Of a stretch of DNA of 64,000 nt, positions 16,841 to 26,005 are shown one piece after another. Source of the DNA: Paenibacillus tepidiphilus (lineage in GTDB: Bacteria > Bacillota > Bacilli > Paenibacillales > Paenibacillaceae). The stretch lies in contig NZ_VWRQ01000003.1 in the NCBI RefSeq assembly GCF_008635795.1, forward strand, positions 357,584 to 421,583, read 5' to 3'. Within the stretch, counting starts at the first letter, position 1. Each line of letters starts with the position of its first letter. Below the pieces are notes generated by a model. That model had not been told where the DNA came from. It saw nothing but the letters and a program-made list of their open reading frames with translations, and did no database searches. The position numbers and the translations under genes are program-made.

Positions 16841-17119
16841 TTAAATTATTGTTATTCCATCAAGCATTACAGATGGTGACATAAATTCACCAGCTACAGT
16901 TTCAATTTCATAACTGCAGTAAACAAATCGATCAAACGAATTGTTCAGATTAAATTGAAGTCCATTATGATACGAACGATTCAATAAACTCACTACTTTC
17001 TCTAGTTTTCTTCCACCATTCCAGAGTTTCTTTTTTCTATTTAAACAATAGAAAGTAATAACATTTTTTTGAAAATATTTTTTTCCTATAATACTCTTAT
17101 CGCTATAATGATTCAACAA
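16841..17119 (-). CDS. Hypothetical small protein, possibly a gene remnant
   Basis: A 92-residue frame in the AT-rich patch with no recognised family. The only start at the 5' end is a TTG (17119) with a poor ribosome site. Eighteen bases upstream, in another frame, an ATG opens MEKILIVESL and then stops, so the present start may be the remains of a frame broken by a one-base change. The C-terminal part (VYCSYEIETVAGEFMSPSVM) reads like real coding sequence. It precedes the AlkZ-like gene closely. Treat the boundaries as uncertain. Confidence 0.3.
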   Translation of the reverse strand: MLNHYSDKSIIGKKYFQKNVITFYCLNRKKKLWNGGRKLEKVVSLLNRSYHNGLQFNLNNSFDRFVYCSYEIETVAGEFMSPSVMLDGITII

Positions 17120-17311
17120 TTAAAATCTTTTCCATCGACAACAATTTCACGCATTTATCTCCTAGTTGCGATGAGTTAAAATACCTATGAATGATTTGTC
17201 ATTACATTGTTAATCTCCGCCAACTATTTCCAAATGTTCGGTGGTAAAGGAATCGTGTTTATGAAAAAGAGCACCTCAACGACTGAGTGATCTGGTGAAA
17301 TTTTCTACATT

Positions 17312-17353
17312 CAAAAAGAGGAGTAAAGCAGCCTTCTGGCAGCTTTACTCCTT
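17312..17353 (-). terminator. Terminator of the cotJ operon
   Basis: GGAGTAAAGCAGCC pairs with GGCAGCTTTACTCC (one mismatch) around a four-base loop and is followed on the minus strand by TCTTTTTGA. It begins about 20 bases past the cotJC stop. Confidence 0.85.
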
Positions 17354-17371
17354 GGTCTTAAACCTCATCCG

Positions 17372-17941
17372 TTAGAACACCCGCTTCTTATCCCGCTCAT
17401 CAATCAGGATCTGTACCGACTCCTTGAACCGCAGCGAATGTATAATTTCCCGCTCACGCAGGAACTTCAGGCTATCCTGCAAATCAACGTCGTCAGTCAT
17501 ATCAATCAGCCATTGGTATGTAGCCCGGGCCTTCTCTTCGGCGGCAATATCTTCATACAGATCGGCAATCGGATCACCCTTGGCCTGGATGTAGGACGCG
17601 GTCCACGGTACCCCTGCGGCGTTCTGGTAGAACAGCGCGTGATCGCGCTGTGCATAGTTGGCCCCCAGCCCGGCTGCCTCCAGCTCATGGACCGAGGCAT
17701 CCTTCGTCAGCTTATAGATCATGGTGGCGATCATCTCCAGATGCGCGAATTCCTCCGTCCCGATATCATTGAGTACACCGATGACCTTATCCGGAATCGT
17801 GTATCTCTGATTCAAATATCTCAGCGCCGCCGAGAGCTCTCCGTCCGCACCGCCGTATTGCTCCAGCAAATATTTGGCCATGCGGACATCGCACTTACTG
17901 ACGCGTACCGGATATTGCAGCTTTTTCTCATAAACCCACAT
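17372..17941 (-). CDS. cotJC: Spore coat protein CotJC (manganese-catalase family)
   Basis: Inner spore-coat protein of 189 residues related to manganese catalases. The sequence matches CotJC throughout (MWVYEKKLQYPVRVSKCDVRMAK...). The ferritin-like four-helix core carries the metal-ligand pattern GTEEFAHLEMI near residue 62 and AEEKARATYQWLI near 136. In Bacillus the CotJ proteins assemble into the coat around the developing spore. Last gene of cotJA-JB-JC, 26 bases after cotJB, followed by a terminator. Expected to be made in the mother cell under sigma-E, as known for the family. Confidence 0.96.
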   Translation of the reverse strand: MWVYEKKLQYPVRVSKCDVRMAKYLLEQYGGADGELSAALRYLNQRYTIPDKVIGVLNDIGTEEFAHLEMIATMIYKLTKDASVHELEAAGLGANYAQRDHALFYQNAAGVPWTASYIQAKGDPIADLYEDIAAEEKARATYQWLIDMTDDVDLQDSLKFLREREIIHSLRFKESVQILIDERDKKRVF

Positions 17942-17967
17942 TGGATAGTCCCCCTCCTTCCCCTAAA

Positions 17968-18237
17968 TTAAACTTGCCATGGCCACGGGGGCTGGTTCCA
18001 TTCCCATGGACATTTCGAATAGGCACGCCCGAAATTTTGCAGGGGTCCGTAAAGCTCCTGGAAGTGGTTAGCCAGCCGGGTCCGTTCCTGGGTCAGCTGG
18101 TTGAACTGCTCAATCGCTTTGAGATCCTCAGGATGCGTATTCAGATAGAGATTCAGCTCAACCAGCGCAAAATCCAGCACCTGCAGCTGCTCCAGCAGCT
18201 CGTAGTACCGGGAATCACAAGGATTTGCTTCCGTCAT
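17968..18237 (-). CDS. cotJB: Spore coat protein CotJB
   Basis: A small 89-residue coat protein with the CotJB pattern: YYELLEQLQVLDFALVELNLYLNTHPEDLKAI and the tryptophan/proline-rich end KCPWEWNQPPWPWQV. In Bacillus it is needed with CotJA for CotJC to enter the coat. Its ATG overlaps the cotJA stop by four bases (ATGA), so the two are translationally coupled. It has a short, near-normal length and no odd features. Confidence 0.95.
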   Translation of the reverse strand: MTEANPCDSRYYELLEQLQVLDFALVELNLYLNTHPEDLKAIEQFNQLTQERTRLANHFQELYGPLQNFGRAYSKCPWEWNQPPWPWQV

Positions 18238-18458
18238 CCTTTACCCCCTCCTTCACAGGCTTTGGACTCATAGGGACTGAACAAGGCCGGCCACAGCGTT
18301 CCCGCCTTCAGCGCTTCATTCAGCGGAAATTGCGGAAGACCCGGCGGTTGAAAGGGAATGAACAGATTGGGCGGCACGATATACGTCTTGAACGGGATCG
18401 GCGGACAGGGATCGAACGGCCCCCTGTACGGCTTCCATACACGTTCCTGCGATTCCAC
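18234..18458 (-). CDS. cotJA: Spore-coat-associated protein CotJA
   Basis: A 74-residue proline-rich coat protein matching CotJA (KPYRGPFDPCPPIPFKTYIVPPNLFIPFQPPGLPQF). It starts at a GTG directly behind AAAGGAGGGTATAGCC. It is the first gene of the cotJABC operon. On the minus strand about 70 bases upstream there is CATAGATT (plus positions 18528-18535), which resembles the sigma-E -10 box, but the matching -35 is poor. The family is known to be sigma-E controlled, so the promoter is probably in this 120-base gap. Confidence 0.93.
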   Translation of the reverse strand: MESQERVWKPYRGPFDPCPPIPFKTYIVPPNLFIPFQPPGLPQFPLNEALKAGTLWPALFSPYESKACEGGGKG

Positions 18459-18578
18459 GGCTATACCCTCCTTTGGTTTACATTCCGGAAAGCTGTTAAG
18501 CAGTCCTCTGGCACTGCCTTCGTAACAAATCTATGCCGTCGGCGGACGATTAGAACTGTCAACGAACAACACAAAGCA

Positions 18579-18622
18579 ACCCCGCCTGCACAGATCAGTA
18601 CTGCATCTGTGCAGGCGGGGTT
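18579..18622 (-). terminator. Terminator of the yfkAB-CNNM operon
   Basis: A perfect 18-base stem (AACCCCGCCTGCACAGAT with its complement) around a nine-base loop is followed on the minus strand by GCTTTGTGTTG. It lies about 20 bases after the CNNM gene stop. Confidence 0.8.
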
Positions 18623-18644
18623 GTCTATCCTCCGGGTAACCGGA

Positions 18645-20009
18645 TTAATCCCTTTCGTTATCCTCTTCTTCGGCCGGAGCTGTCTCTTCGCTCTCCTCGG
18701 GCGTTTCCTTGTGGATGTTGATCCGAGTGATCCGCAGCCTTGTCGCTTCCTCCACCTCAAAGGTCACATTTCCGATGACGACCTTCTTGCCTTTGGTCGG
18801 ATTACCTTCCAGCTCCTTGAACAGCCAGCCTCCGATGGAGTCCACCTCGTCATCCTCGATAATGACCCCGGTCAGATCGTTGACATCTTCGATCAGCATC
18901 CGGCCCTCAACGGAGATATAATCGCCGTTATATTCCACGCTTGGCCGCTCATCCTCGAATTCGTCGTGCAGGTCACCGACGATTTCCTCGAGAATCTCCT
19001 CGGCCGTCAAGAGTCCGGCGGTCCCGCCGTATTCGTCGACCACCAGCGTCAATTGCGCCTTGTTCTTCTGCATAATCCGCAGCGCATGGCTGATCTCCAT
19101 GGACTCCGGTACGTTCAGGATCGGGCGGACCAGTGAAGCCAGATCATTCTGCTGCTCCGGCGGGGCAAACAGCAGATCGGTAATATGGACGAACCCGATG
19201 ATCCGGTCCTTGTCTTCATTTGCGACAGGGTAACGCGAATGCTTCGTTTCTGTAATGATCCTCATATTTTCTTCCAGGGACAGGTTGCTGTACAGCACAT
19301 CCATATCTGTACGCGGCAGCATCACTTCACGGGCCAGCAGATCGGAGAATTCAAAGATATTGTCCATCAGCTTCATTTCATCCTGGTCAATGACCCCGCT
19401 CTTCGCACTCTGATTCATCAGAATCCGAATTTCCTCTTCGGAGTGCGCCGCCTCTGCTTCACTGGCAGGTTCGACGCCAACCAGGCGCAGCAGGGCGTTA
19501 GCCGAGGCATTAAGCACCCAGATGAACGGGAAGAACAGATTATAGAAGAACATCAGCGGTGCGGACAGGAGCAGCGCAGAGCCCTCTGTCTTCTGGATCG
19601 CCAGCGATTTCGGCGCCAGTTCGCCCAGTACAATATGTAAGAATGTAATAATGGAGAACCCGATAATTACGGATACGGTGGAAATCAGTGTCTCATCGGT
19701 CACACCCAGCTGAAACATCAGCGGCTCAATCAAGAGCTCCGAGACTGCCGGTTCGCCCACCCAGCCGAGGCCGAGCGAGGCGAGCGTAATCCCGAACTGG
19801 GTAGCGGACAGATAGGCATCCAGCTTCTTGTTGACCTTCAGGGCATAGCCTGCCATTTTGTTACCCTCACTGACCAGCTGGGTCAGGCGCGATTGCCTGA
19901 CCTTAACCAGTGAGAACTCCGCGGCAACGAATATACCGTTAAGGAACACAAGCACAATGACTACAGCCAGATTAAACAGCAATTTTCCTATATCAAAATC
20001 CGTATGCAC
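18645..20009 (-). CDS. CNNM/CorC family membrane protein (hemolysin-related, UPF0053)
   Basis: A 454-residue membrane protein. An N-terminal CNNM transmembrane domain (about 1-200; FLNGIFVAAEFSLVKVRQSR and the conserved GWVGEPAVSELL) is followed by a pair of CBS domains (about 215-345; VMLPRTDMDVL, SRYPV, DRIIGFVHITDLL). A CorC/HlyC domain follows (about 355-440; VDSIGGWLFKELEGNPTKG). The family is linked to magnesium or other divalent-cation efflux; the hemolysin name is historical. It ends in an acidic tail. It is second in a two-gene unit, 18 bases after the radical SAM gene. Confidence 0.92.
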   Translation of the reverse strand: MHTDFDIGKLLFNLAVVIVLVFLNGIFVAAEFSLVKVRQSRLTQLVSEGNKMAGYALKVNKKLDAYLSATQFGITLASLGLGWVGEPAVSELLIEPLMFQLGVTDETLISTVSVIIGFSIITFLHIVLGELAPKSLAIQKTEGSALLLSAPLMFFYNLFFPFIWVLNASANALLRLVGVEPASEAEAAHSEEEIRILMNQSAKSGVIDQDEMKLMDNIFEFSDLLAREVMLPRTDMDVLYSNLSLEENMRIITETKHSRYPVANEDKDRIIGFVHITDLLFAPPEQQNDLASLVRPILNVPESMEISHALRIMQKNKAQLTLVVDEYGGTAGLLTAEEILEEIVGDLHDEFEDERPSVEYNGDYISVEGRMLIEDVNDLTGVIIEDDEVDSIGGWLFKELEGNPTKGKKVVIGNVTFEVEEATRLRITRINIHKETPEESEETAPAEEEDNERD

Positions 20010-20027
20010 AATAATAGCGCCCCATTT

Positions 20028-21167
20028 CTACAAATTGATCGCTTGTCTGGTCTTGAAGTCCACCTGCGGATAGTACATGTCGGCCACCAGCAGATTCGGT
20101 CCGCAGCAGGCAGCGGCATCGCAGTGGCAATTCACCTTCTGGTTAAGCGGATGCTTCTCCTGCCATTCCGTGAAGATATCGTCCAGCTTGCTCGAATGCA
20201 CATTACCGAAGGCCGAAATATCGGCGAAATCAGTGACAAATACATCCCCTGTAAACAGGTTGACATTCACCCGGTTCCGGCCGTCGGGATCATTGCGGAC
20301 CGTTACATTCTTCTCACTGCGCAGTCTGCGCAGCAGCTGCTGGTCTTCCTCCAGGAAGCTGCAGGCGAAGAAGGGCAGCGTGCCGAACAGCATCCACAGC
20401 TCCGGATCACGGTGGTCCAGCAGATCATTAATGGCCGCATTCATCTCTTTAAGCGATAACACGGGCAGGGAAGAGGCGAAGCTTGAAGCATACATCGGAT
20501 GCACTTCATGGCGCTCCGCGCCCATTTCACGGATGAGCCGGTGAATCTGCGGCAATTTACGGTGGGTCCGGTAGTTGATCATCGACTCGGCCGAGATCAG
20601 CATTCCGTCCTCGCTAAGCCGACGGGAATTCTCCAGCATCGTATCATACAGACGGTAAGCGGCCTCCTTGGCTACCGGATGTCCGCTGTTGGCGAAGCCG
20701 ACCTCATGGAAATCATCGCCATTCACATAGTTGAAGGAGATATGCATAACATCCAGGTAAGGCAGCAGCTGCTCATACCGGGCATAAGGCATGGTGAGAT
20801 TGGAATTAATCTGCGAACGGATGCCCCGTTCACGGGCATATTTGAGCAGCGGCACGATAACGTTGTCTACGGTAGAGGCCCGGAACATCGGCTCACCGCC
20901 GGTAATGCTGATCGTCTGCAGATGCTCCACTTCCTCCAGCCGGTCCAGCATGGTCTTCAGCGGCAGCATTTCCGCTTCTCTCATCGTCAGACTGTCGCCA
21001 ACTGCACAGTGCTCACAGCGCATATTGCACAGATTTGTCACCGTCATCTCCACACTGGTCAGCACATGACGCCCATGCTCGCGCAGTGAGGTGATCGGAT
21101 CCCATGGATCGTAAGCAGGCGACAGCCTCCTGGCCACAGTTGATGATGAAGGATCTAGTATACTCAT
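20028..21167 (-). CDS. yfkAB: Radical SAM/CxCxxxxC motif protein YfkAB
   Basis: A 379-residue radical SAM protein. The cluster-binding motif is at Cys47, Cys51 and Cys54 (CNMRCEHC), followed by the SAM-contact motif ISITGGEPMF. A second cysteine set, CHCDAAACC near residue 345, gives the CxCxxxxC motif that defines the YfkAB group and probably binds an auxiliary cluster. The reaction is not known. The ATG is preceded by AAAGGAG. It is the first gene of a pair with the CNNM protein. In some bacilli the gene is annotated as two parts (yfkA, yfkB); here it is intact. Confidence 0.9.
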   Translation of the reverse strand: MSILDPSSSTVARRLSPAYDPWDPITSLREHGRHVLTSVEMTVTNLCNMRCEHCAVGDSLTMREAEMLPLKTMLDRLEEVEHLQTISITGGEPMFRASTVDNVIVPLLKYARERGIRSQINSNLTMPYARYEQLLPYLDVMHISFNYVNGDDFHEVGFANSGHPVAKEAAYRLYDTMLENSRRLSEDGMLISAESMINYRTHRKLPQIHRLIREMGAERHEVHPMYASSFASSLPVLSLKEMNAAINDLLDHRDPELWMLFGTLPFFACSFLEEDQQLLRRLRSEKNVTVRNDPDGRNRVNVNLFTGDVFVTDFADISAFGNVHSSKLDDIFTEWQEKHPLNQKVNCHCDAAACCGPNLLVADMYYPQVDFKTRQAINL

Positions 21168-21397
21168 TATTCAGTGTCTCCTTTGATGCGTATTTCTTAT
21201 TATTAACCGAAAACTTTACATAAAGCACGATAACCTAACTCTTATCATACCATGCTCGTCAAAAAATCTGCACATTCTCCCGGAACACCCCATCCTGCTG
21301 CATTTCCGGCGGGACGGCAAAATGCAAAGGCAGCGGGTACGAATCCCGGGCGCCGCTTGACTTACGCGCCTGCCGGATTCTTCCCGCCGCCTTCACT

Positions 21398-22507
21398 TCA
21401 AATGGATGTGGAATTCACCGCAGGGGAATCCACATCGTCAACTCCCATAATTACGACTGACAGCGCGGTCGAGAGATCCCGTTCGAATGGAGTGACCTTC
21501 TCCCCTTCCGGGCCGCTAATAATGCGCACCACCGGCCGGTGCGGGGTACTGGGGTCAATCTTGACCACAACGCCGGTCTCGCCGGTGCTGAGCTTGACCG
21601 TCAGCCCCAGCGGATAGATCGCCACACGGTCCCGGAACAGCTCCAGCTGCTTCTGCTCGTAGAGTGTGCCGGAGCCCACATACAGCGCCTCAACCGCCTG
21701 ATGGGGCAGCATCGCTTTTTTATAAATCCGGTTCGAGGTCATGGCGTCATAAGAGTCGGCAACCCCCAGCCATTTGGCATACTCGTGAATTTGCGGGCCG
21801 GTCAGTCCGCGCGGATATCCCGATCCGTTGATCCGTTCATGATGCTGCAGGGCGCAGTGAGCGGCCAGTAGCGGAATATTAGGCTCTTCTTTCAGGATCT
21901 TATACCCGATCTCGGTGTGAGCCTGCATATGGCGGAATTCATCATCGGTAAGCATACCCGGCTTCTGGATAATTTTGACCGGAATCTGGGTCTTGCCGAT
22001 ATCATGCAGGAGCGATCCGAGGCCGATGACACGCAGCTCTTCCTTGCTGTAGCCATGGGCAATTCCCAGTACCAGCGTATAGAGGCAGACGTTCAGGGAA
22101 TGCACGTAGAGATAATTATCCGCAGTGTTCATATCCGCCAGCATAATCATCGGGTCTTCCTGCGAGGACATGTCGTCAAGGATCGAATCCATGATGCTGG
22201 AGAATTTCTTATCCAGATGATAGAACCCCTTGGTGATTCCCGACGCATTTGACATTTCCTGAAACTGGTTACGGATAATCTTAAGGGCCTGATGGCGCGT
22301 TTCTTCCTGCAGCATGCCTTTAATCTCGATATCATCGGTAACAGCATCCTCAATATAGATATAACCGATATCAATTTTGGCCAGCCGCTTGATCAGGGAA
22401 TCCGTCAGCTCCATGCCGTCCGCAAGCAAAACCAGTCCTTCATCATTATAAATTTTCTTCCCCAGCTTCATGCCCGCCTGAAGCCGATTCACGGATACTA
22501 AACGCAC
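21398..22507 (-). CDS. HD-GYP domain protein, probable cyclic di-GMP phosphodiesterase
   Basis: A 369-residue protein. An N-terminal DUF3391-like region (about 1-60) precedes the HD-GYP domain (about 130-320). All metal-binding landmarks are present: His136 in YVHSLNV, HD at 168-169 (SLLHDIGK), H-x-x-x-G near 197, HHER at 222-225 and GYP at 230-232. A C-terminal beta extension (LGLTVKLSTGETGVVVKI) follows, as is common in Firmicutes. It probably degrades cyclic di-GMP in the cytoplasm. The start is a GTG behind AGGAG. It stands alone. Compare the degenerate paralogue at 26006-27046. Confidence 0.9.
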   Translation of the reverse strand: MRLVSVNRLQAGMKLGKKIYNDEGLVLLADGMELTDSLIKRLAKIDIGYIYIEDAVTDDIEIKGMLQEETRHQALKIIRNQFQEMSNASGITKGFYHLDKKFSSIMDSILDDMSSQEDPMIMLADMNTADNYLYVHSLNVCLYTLVLGIAHGYSKEELRVIGLGSLLHDIGKTQIPVKIIQKPGMLTDDEFRHMQAHTEIGYKILKEEPNIPLLAAHCALQHHERINGSGYPRGLTGPQIHEYAKWLGVADSYDAMTSNRIYKKAMLPHQAVEALYVGSGTLYEQKQLELFRDRVAIYPLGLTVKLSTGETGVVVKIDPSTPHRPVVRIISGPEGEKVTPFERDLSTALSVVIMGVDDVDSPAVNSTSI

Positions 22508-22652
22508 CTTGGCTCACTCCTGCCCTTAACGGTAAATTCTACTCTGCTTCTAAATCTTTGGGTCACACGCTATGCCTGTACCGTTACTCTGAACCGGCAA
22601 GTGCATCTGCGATAATCAGACGGGCCCTGCCGGTTTGCCGGGGGGTGAATGC

Positions 22653-23483
22653 TTAACGCATAATGAACAGCCAGAATACCGCCGCCAATATAAAACGGTA
22701 GATCGCAAAATGTGTCGGTCTGATCTTCTGGATCAGCTTCATGAACAGTACCACCACCACATAGGCGACAATGAATGAAATGACAAAGCCGATGGCAAAG
22801 TCCCAGATCGTATCACTGGTAAAATACTTGTAGGAGTCCAGCAGCTCGTATCCCGAAGCTGCACACATAATCGGAATGGCGATCAGAAACGAAAAGTCCG
22901 CCGAAGCCTTGTAGCTGACGCCACTCAGCATCCCCCCCGAAATGGTGGAGCCGGAGCGGGAGAAGCCGGGCCACAGCACGGAGATAATCTGGTACAGCCC
23001 GATGGCCAGTGCCTGCCCGTAAGAGAGGTCGTCGAGCTCATGTGCAGTTACACGCACCTTGCGTCCGTTCACCCATTCGGCTACAATCATCAGAATCCCG
23101 CCCGCAACCAGCGCCCACAACACCGTGCTTGCCCCGAACAATCCCTTAATGAAATCGCGGGCAAAGAAGGCCACGGCCAGCGCCGGCGCAATGCCCAGAA
23201 TGACATGGATCAGGTTCAGCCGGGAGGCTGGCATGAGCCCGCCCCTGCCGCTGCTCCGGCGGCGGCCGAATCCGAGCAGATCAGCGACTCGCTGGCGGTA
23301 GACAAGCGCAATCGCCAGAATGGCACCGAGCTGGATGACAATCTCGTATGTCTTCATAATCGGTTCCTGCTCGTCATATCCTAATAGCTTACTCGTTAAA
23401 ATCATGTGTCCGGTCGATGAAACCGGAATAAATTCGGTAATGCCTTCCACAATGGCAAGTATAATTGCCGTAATCGTATCCAT
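22653..23483 (-). CDS. uppP: Undecaprenyl-diphosphatase UppP (BacA)
   Basis: An integral membrane phosphatase of 276 residues. It removes a phosphate from undecaprenyl diphosphate, recycling the lipid carrier for cell-wall synthesis and giving bacitracin tolerance. The two catalytic motifs are present: EGITEFIPVSSTGH (residues 13-26) and LWPGFSRSGSTISGG. About eight hydrophobic segments are visible. The ATG at 23483 follows CAGGAGGAGCAT and starts exactly at the conserved N-terminus; the open frame extends upstream to 23603 without support. A good promoter lies just upstream. Confidence 0.96.
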   Translation of the reverse strand: MDTITAIILAIVEGITEFIPVSSTGHMILTSKLLGYDEQEPIMKTYEIVIQLGAILAIALVYRQRVADLLGFGRRRSSGRGGLMPASRLNLIHVILGIAPALAVAFFARDFIKGLFGASTVLWALVAGGILMIVAEWVNGRKVRVTAHELDDLSYGQALAIGLYQIISVLWPGFSRSGSTISGGMLSGVSYKASADFSFLIAIPIMCAASGYELLDSYKYFTSDTIWDFAIGFVISFIVAYVVVVLFMKLIQKIRPTHFAIYRFILAAVFWLFIMR

Positions 23484-23510
23484 ATGCTCCTCCTGTTTAC
23501 TGCGATAGTA

Positions 23511-23539
23511 TAAATAGTACAACTTTTTGCTGCTGTCAA
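23511..23539 (-). promoter_or_regulatory. Sigma-A promoter of uppP
   Basis: On the minus strand TTGACA (plus 23534-23539) and TATTTA (plus 23511-23516) are 17 bases apart, about 27 bases before the uppP start codon. Confidence 0.65.
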
Positions 23540-23639
23540 AAATACAAAAATCCAGTATTACGCAAATCATTCTTATATTTATTGGAGTACCTGTTCCAGC
23601 CAATGCGCGGCGCAGTAAATCTATTATGTAAAAGAAGCC

Positions 23640-25079
23640 TTAATAGGCTTCGGCTTCCCAGCGGGCAACGGCAGCCTCATCGAGGCTTTCCGGACGCTGC
23701 AGCTCGATCCGCAGCAAATCCCTTATAAAGTGCGGCACTAAATAAACGGGATCACGGCCGCCCGCAATACTCTCATATCCAACACGGAAGGTGAACATAT
23801 CCAGGGTCCCTACCGTGTATTCCTTGTTGTCTGCCAGCGGCTCCCCGCCGACTGAAACGGCAATACCGTTATCATAAGGCATGGCCCGGGGATCGTACAA
23901 GATTTTTAATCCGTCCACGGCCAGACTTCCCAGAACTTCTCCGCGGAAGCCATATCCGTAGATGGCTTTGCCCCGGAACTCCTCCGTCAGACTCTGTTCA
24001 AGCGCTGTGCGGATATCCCTGCCCATCAGCTTCAGGATACAGGCATTGATCGGCGAAGGACACAGACCGTGCAGCATTCCCGCCGTAATCTCACCCTTCG
24101 GCAGCGGCCCCAGCAGCTGTCCGGTATTGACCAAAGCGAGTTCGCAGCCGGTAAAATGGCGTACAGCCTGGGCCAGCAGATTACCCAGCGGCGACTCTCC
24201 GTATACATCAAGCGGAAGCTCGCGGTCGATAATCGCTACCGTCTCCGCCAGCTTCTCCTGCGCATGCTGCACATGGATAACGCGGGCTTGACGGACGGCC
24301 TCATCCGATCTAGCGGGATCGGCAGCCCTGCATTCCCCTTCACGCAAGGTAAAAGGCTCACCCGGCGCCGGTCTTTCAAACACCAGCCGCCCCAGGTAAC
24401 GCCCGAACTTGCCTGCACCGCAAACCGCCGTGCCGCTGATGATCTGCGGCTTCTCCAGCATATGGTGGGTATGTCCGCCAAGAATGGCATGCACCCCTTC
24501 CAGCTTCTCCGCCAGCCGCTGATCGGCAGGCAATCCCAGATGCGACAGCACAATCACAATATCCGTCTCCGCAGCAAGCTCCCGGCACTGTTCTTCCAGT
24601 GAAATCTCAGGATCCCCCACTTCCCAGCCCAGCAGTGAATAGAAGGAGGTAAAGGCAACGGTCGCCCCGGTGATCCCGATCCTGATTCCGTCCTTCTCTA
24701 CAATAACTCTGCGCTCCATCCATTCCGGCGGCCTGCCGGTTGCCGACTCCAGCACATTGCAGCAGACTACCGGGCACTGAATGCCGGCATAGATGGCAGA
24801 CAGCGTCTCTCTGGAAAAGGTCAATCCTTCGTTGTTGCCGATCGTGACCGCATCGTAGCCGGTTAAATTGATCATGTCGATATTGGCCTGGCCCAGCGTT
24901 CCTTCCGTTTCAACGGCGGAGCGGTCCATATGATCGCCGATGTCCACAAGCAGCACCGGATCTTCCCCGGCAGCGGCTTTGATGTCTGTAATCTCGGCGG
25001 CTAGCGGGCCCATCATCTCGAAATGGCTGTGAATATCATTGGTATGAAGTATAGTCAAACGTTGCGGAAGCAGGTCCAT
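23640..25079 (-). CDS. Bifunctional metallophosphatase/5'-nucleotidase, YunD type
   Basis: A 479-residue enzyme of the UshA/5'-nucleotidase superfamily without a signal peptide, so probably cytoplasmic like Bacillus YunD. The metallophosphatase domain (about 1-240) has TILHTNDIHSHFE, DIGDHMDRS, the YunD-type TIGNNEG (in place of GNHEF), LSHLG and LGGHTHH. The nucleotidase C-domain (about 270-460) has SPLGNLLAQAVR and GMLHGLCPSP. It probably hydrolyses nucleotides or sugar-nucleotides; the substrate is open. A single gene, divergent from the moaD-moaE fusion. Confidence 0.9.
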   Translation of the reverse strand: MDLLPQRLTILHTNDIHSHFEMMGPLAAEITDIKAAAGEDPVLLVDIGDHMDRSAVETEGTLGQANIDMINLTGYDAVTIGNNEGLTFSRETLSAIYAGIQCPVVCCNVLESATGRPPEWMERRVIVEKDGIRIGITGATVAFTSFYSLLGWEVGDPEISLEEQCRELAAETDIVIVLSHLGLPADQRLAEKLEGVHAILGGHTHHMLEKPQIISGTAVCGAGKFGRYLGRLVFERPAPGEPFTLREGECRAADPARSDEAVRQARVIHVQHAQEKLAETVAIIDRELPLDVYGESPLGNLLAQAVRHFTGCELALVNTGQLLGPLPKGEITAGMLHGLCPSPINACILKLMGRDIRTALEQSLTEEFRGKAIYGYGFRGEVLGSLAVDGLKILYDPRAMPYDNGIAVSVGGEPLADNKEYTVGTLDMFTFRVGYESIAGGRDPVYLVPHFIRDLLRIELQRPESLDEAAVARWEAEAY

Positions 25080-25213
25080 GCGTCTTCTGTCCTTCCTATC
25101 CCTTATGCCGTTCTTAAACGAAGCGGCAAGCTGTGATCTACAAAGCCTAGCATAACATTTTCATGCCCATTATGGTATATTGGAATCATTATAAACCTTG
25201 AGGTGAATGAAGC

Positions 25214-25927
25214 ATGCATATCAACATCCGGTTATTTGCCGGTCTGGCCGAAGTCATCGGCACATCCTCCCTCAGTTTCCACATGCATAACGAGGAAGCA
25301 ACCGCCGATCAATTGAAGGAGCAGCTGTCCGCCGCTTATCCCGACGCCGCCGCACAGATTCAGGTGTCCATGGTCGCCATTAACCGTGAATACGCCCCGG
25401 GTGATACCAGAATTACCGGCGATGCCGAGGTTGCGCTGATCCCCCCTGTTTCCGGCGGTGAATCCGTACCGGATTGCGGTGAAACACCTGATGGATTGTT
25501 CAGTGTAAACGATCAGCCGCTGGACGCCGAGGCGCTGCTTGACAAGGTGCTTGACCAGAATCACGGCGCTTCGCTGGTATTCGTCGGCACTACACGGGAA
25601 ATGACCGGTGAGCAGCGGACAACCGCACTCTATTATGAAGCATACCTGCCAATGGCTCTCGGCAAAATGCAGCAAATCGGGCACGAAGTCCGTGAACGCT
25701 GGAATGCGCACTGCGCCATTGCCCATCGTATCGGCCTCGTCGGCCTCAAGGAAGCCAGCGTGATTATCGCAGTCTCCGCTGCGCACCGAGACGTCTGCTA
25801 TGAAGCCAGCCGCTACGCCATTGAGCAGCTCAAAGCCACTGTTCCTGTATGGAAGAAGGATCTGGGCGAATCCGGGGAACAGTGGGTCGGAGCCGATCCT
25901 GCGGCCGCGAAGTTTCATAACACCTAA
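25214..25927 (+). CDS. MoaD-MoaE fusion, molybdopterin synthase in one chain
   Basis: A 237-residue fusion of both subunits of molybdopterin synthase, which inserts two sulfurs into precursor Z. Residues 1-82 are MoaD (ubiquitin fold, MHINIRLFAGLAEVIG...) and end in the diagnostic ALIPPVSGG. Residues from about 93 are MoaE (LVFVGTTREMTGE, YYEAYLPMALGKM, AHRIGLVGLKEASVIIAVSAAHR, PVWKKDLGESGEQWVG). Because Gly81-Gly82 is internal, the sulfur-carrying thiocarboxylate cannot form unless the chain is cut after it. No other molybdenum-cofactor genes are in the window. AGGTGAATGAAGC precedes the ATG. Confidence 0.93.
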   Translation: MHINIRLFAGLAEVIGTSSLSFHMHNEEATADQLKEQLSAAYPDAAAQIQVSMVAINREYAPGDTRITGDAEVALIPPVSGGESVPDCGETPDGLFSVNDQPLDAEALLDKVLDQNHGASLVFVGTTREMTGEQRTTALYYEAYLPMALGKMQQIGHEVRERWNAHCAIAHRIGLVGLKEASVIIAVSAAHRDVCYEASRYAIEQLKATVPVWKKDLGESGEQWVGADPAAAKFHNT

Positions 25928-26005
25928 ACCGTTAATTGAATCATTGAATAATACGAAGTTTGTTGCTATGCTGGAAAAAAACGCTAATGTAAGGTGGCCT
26001 TGTCA

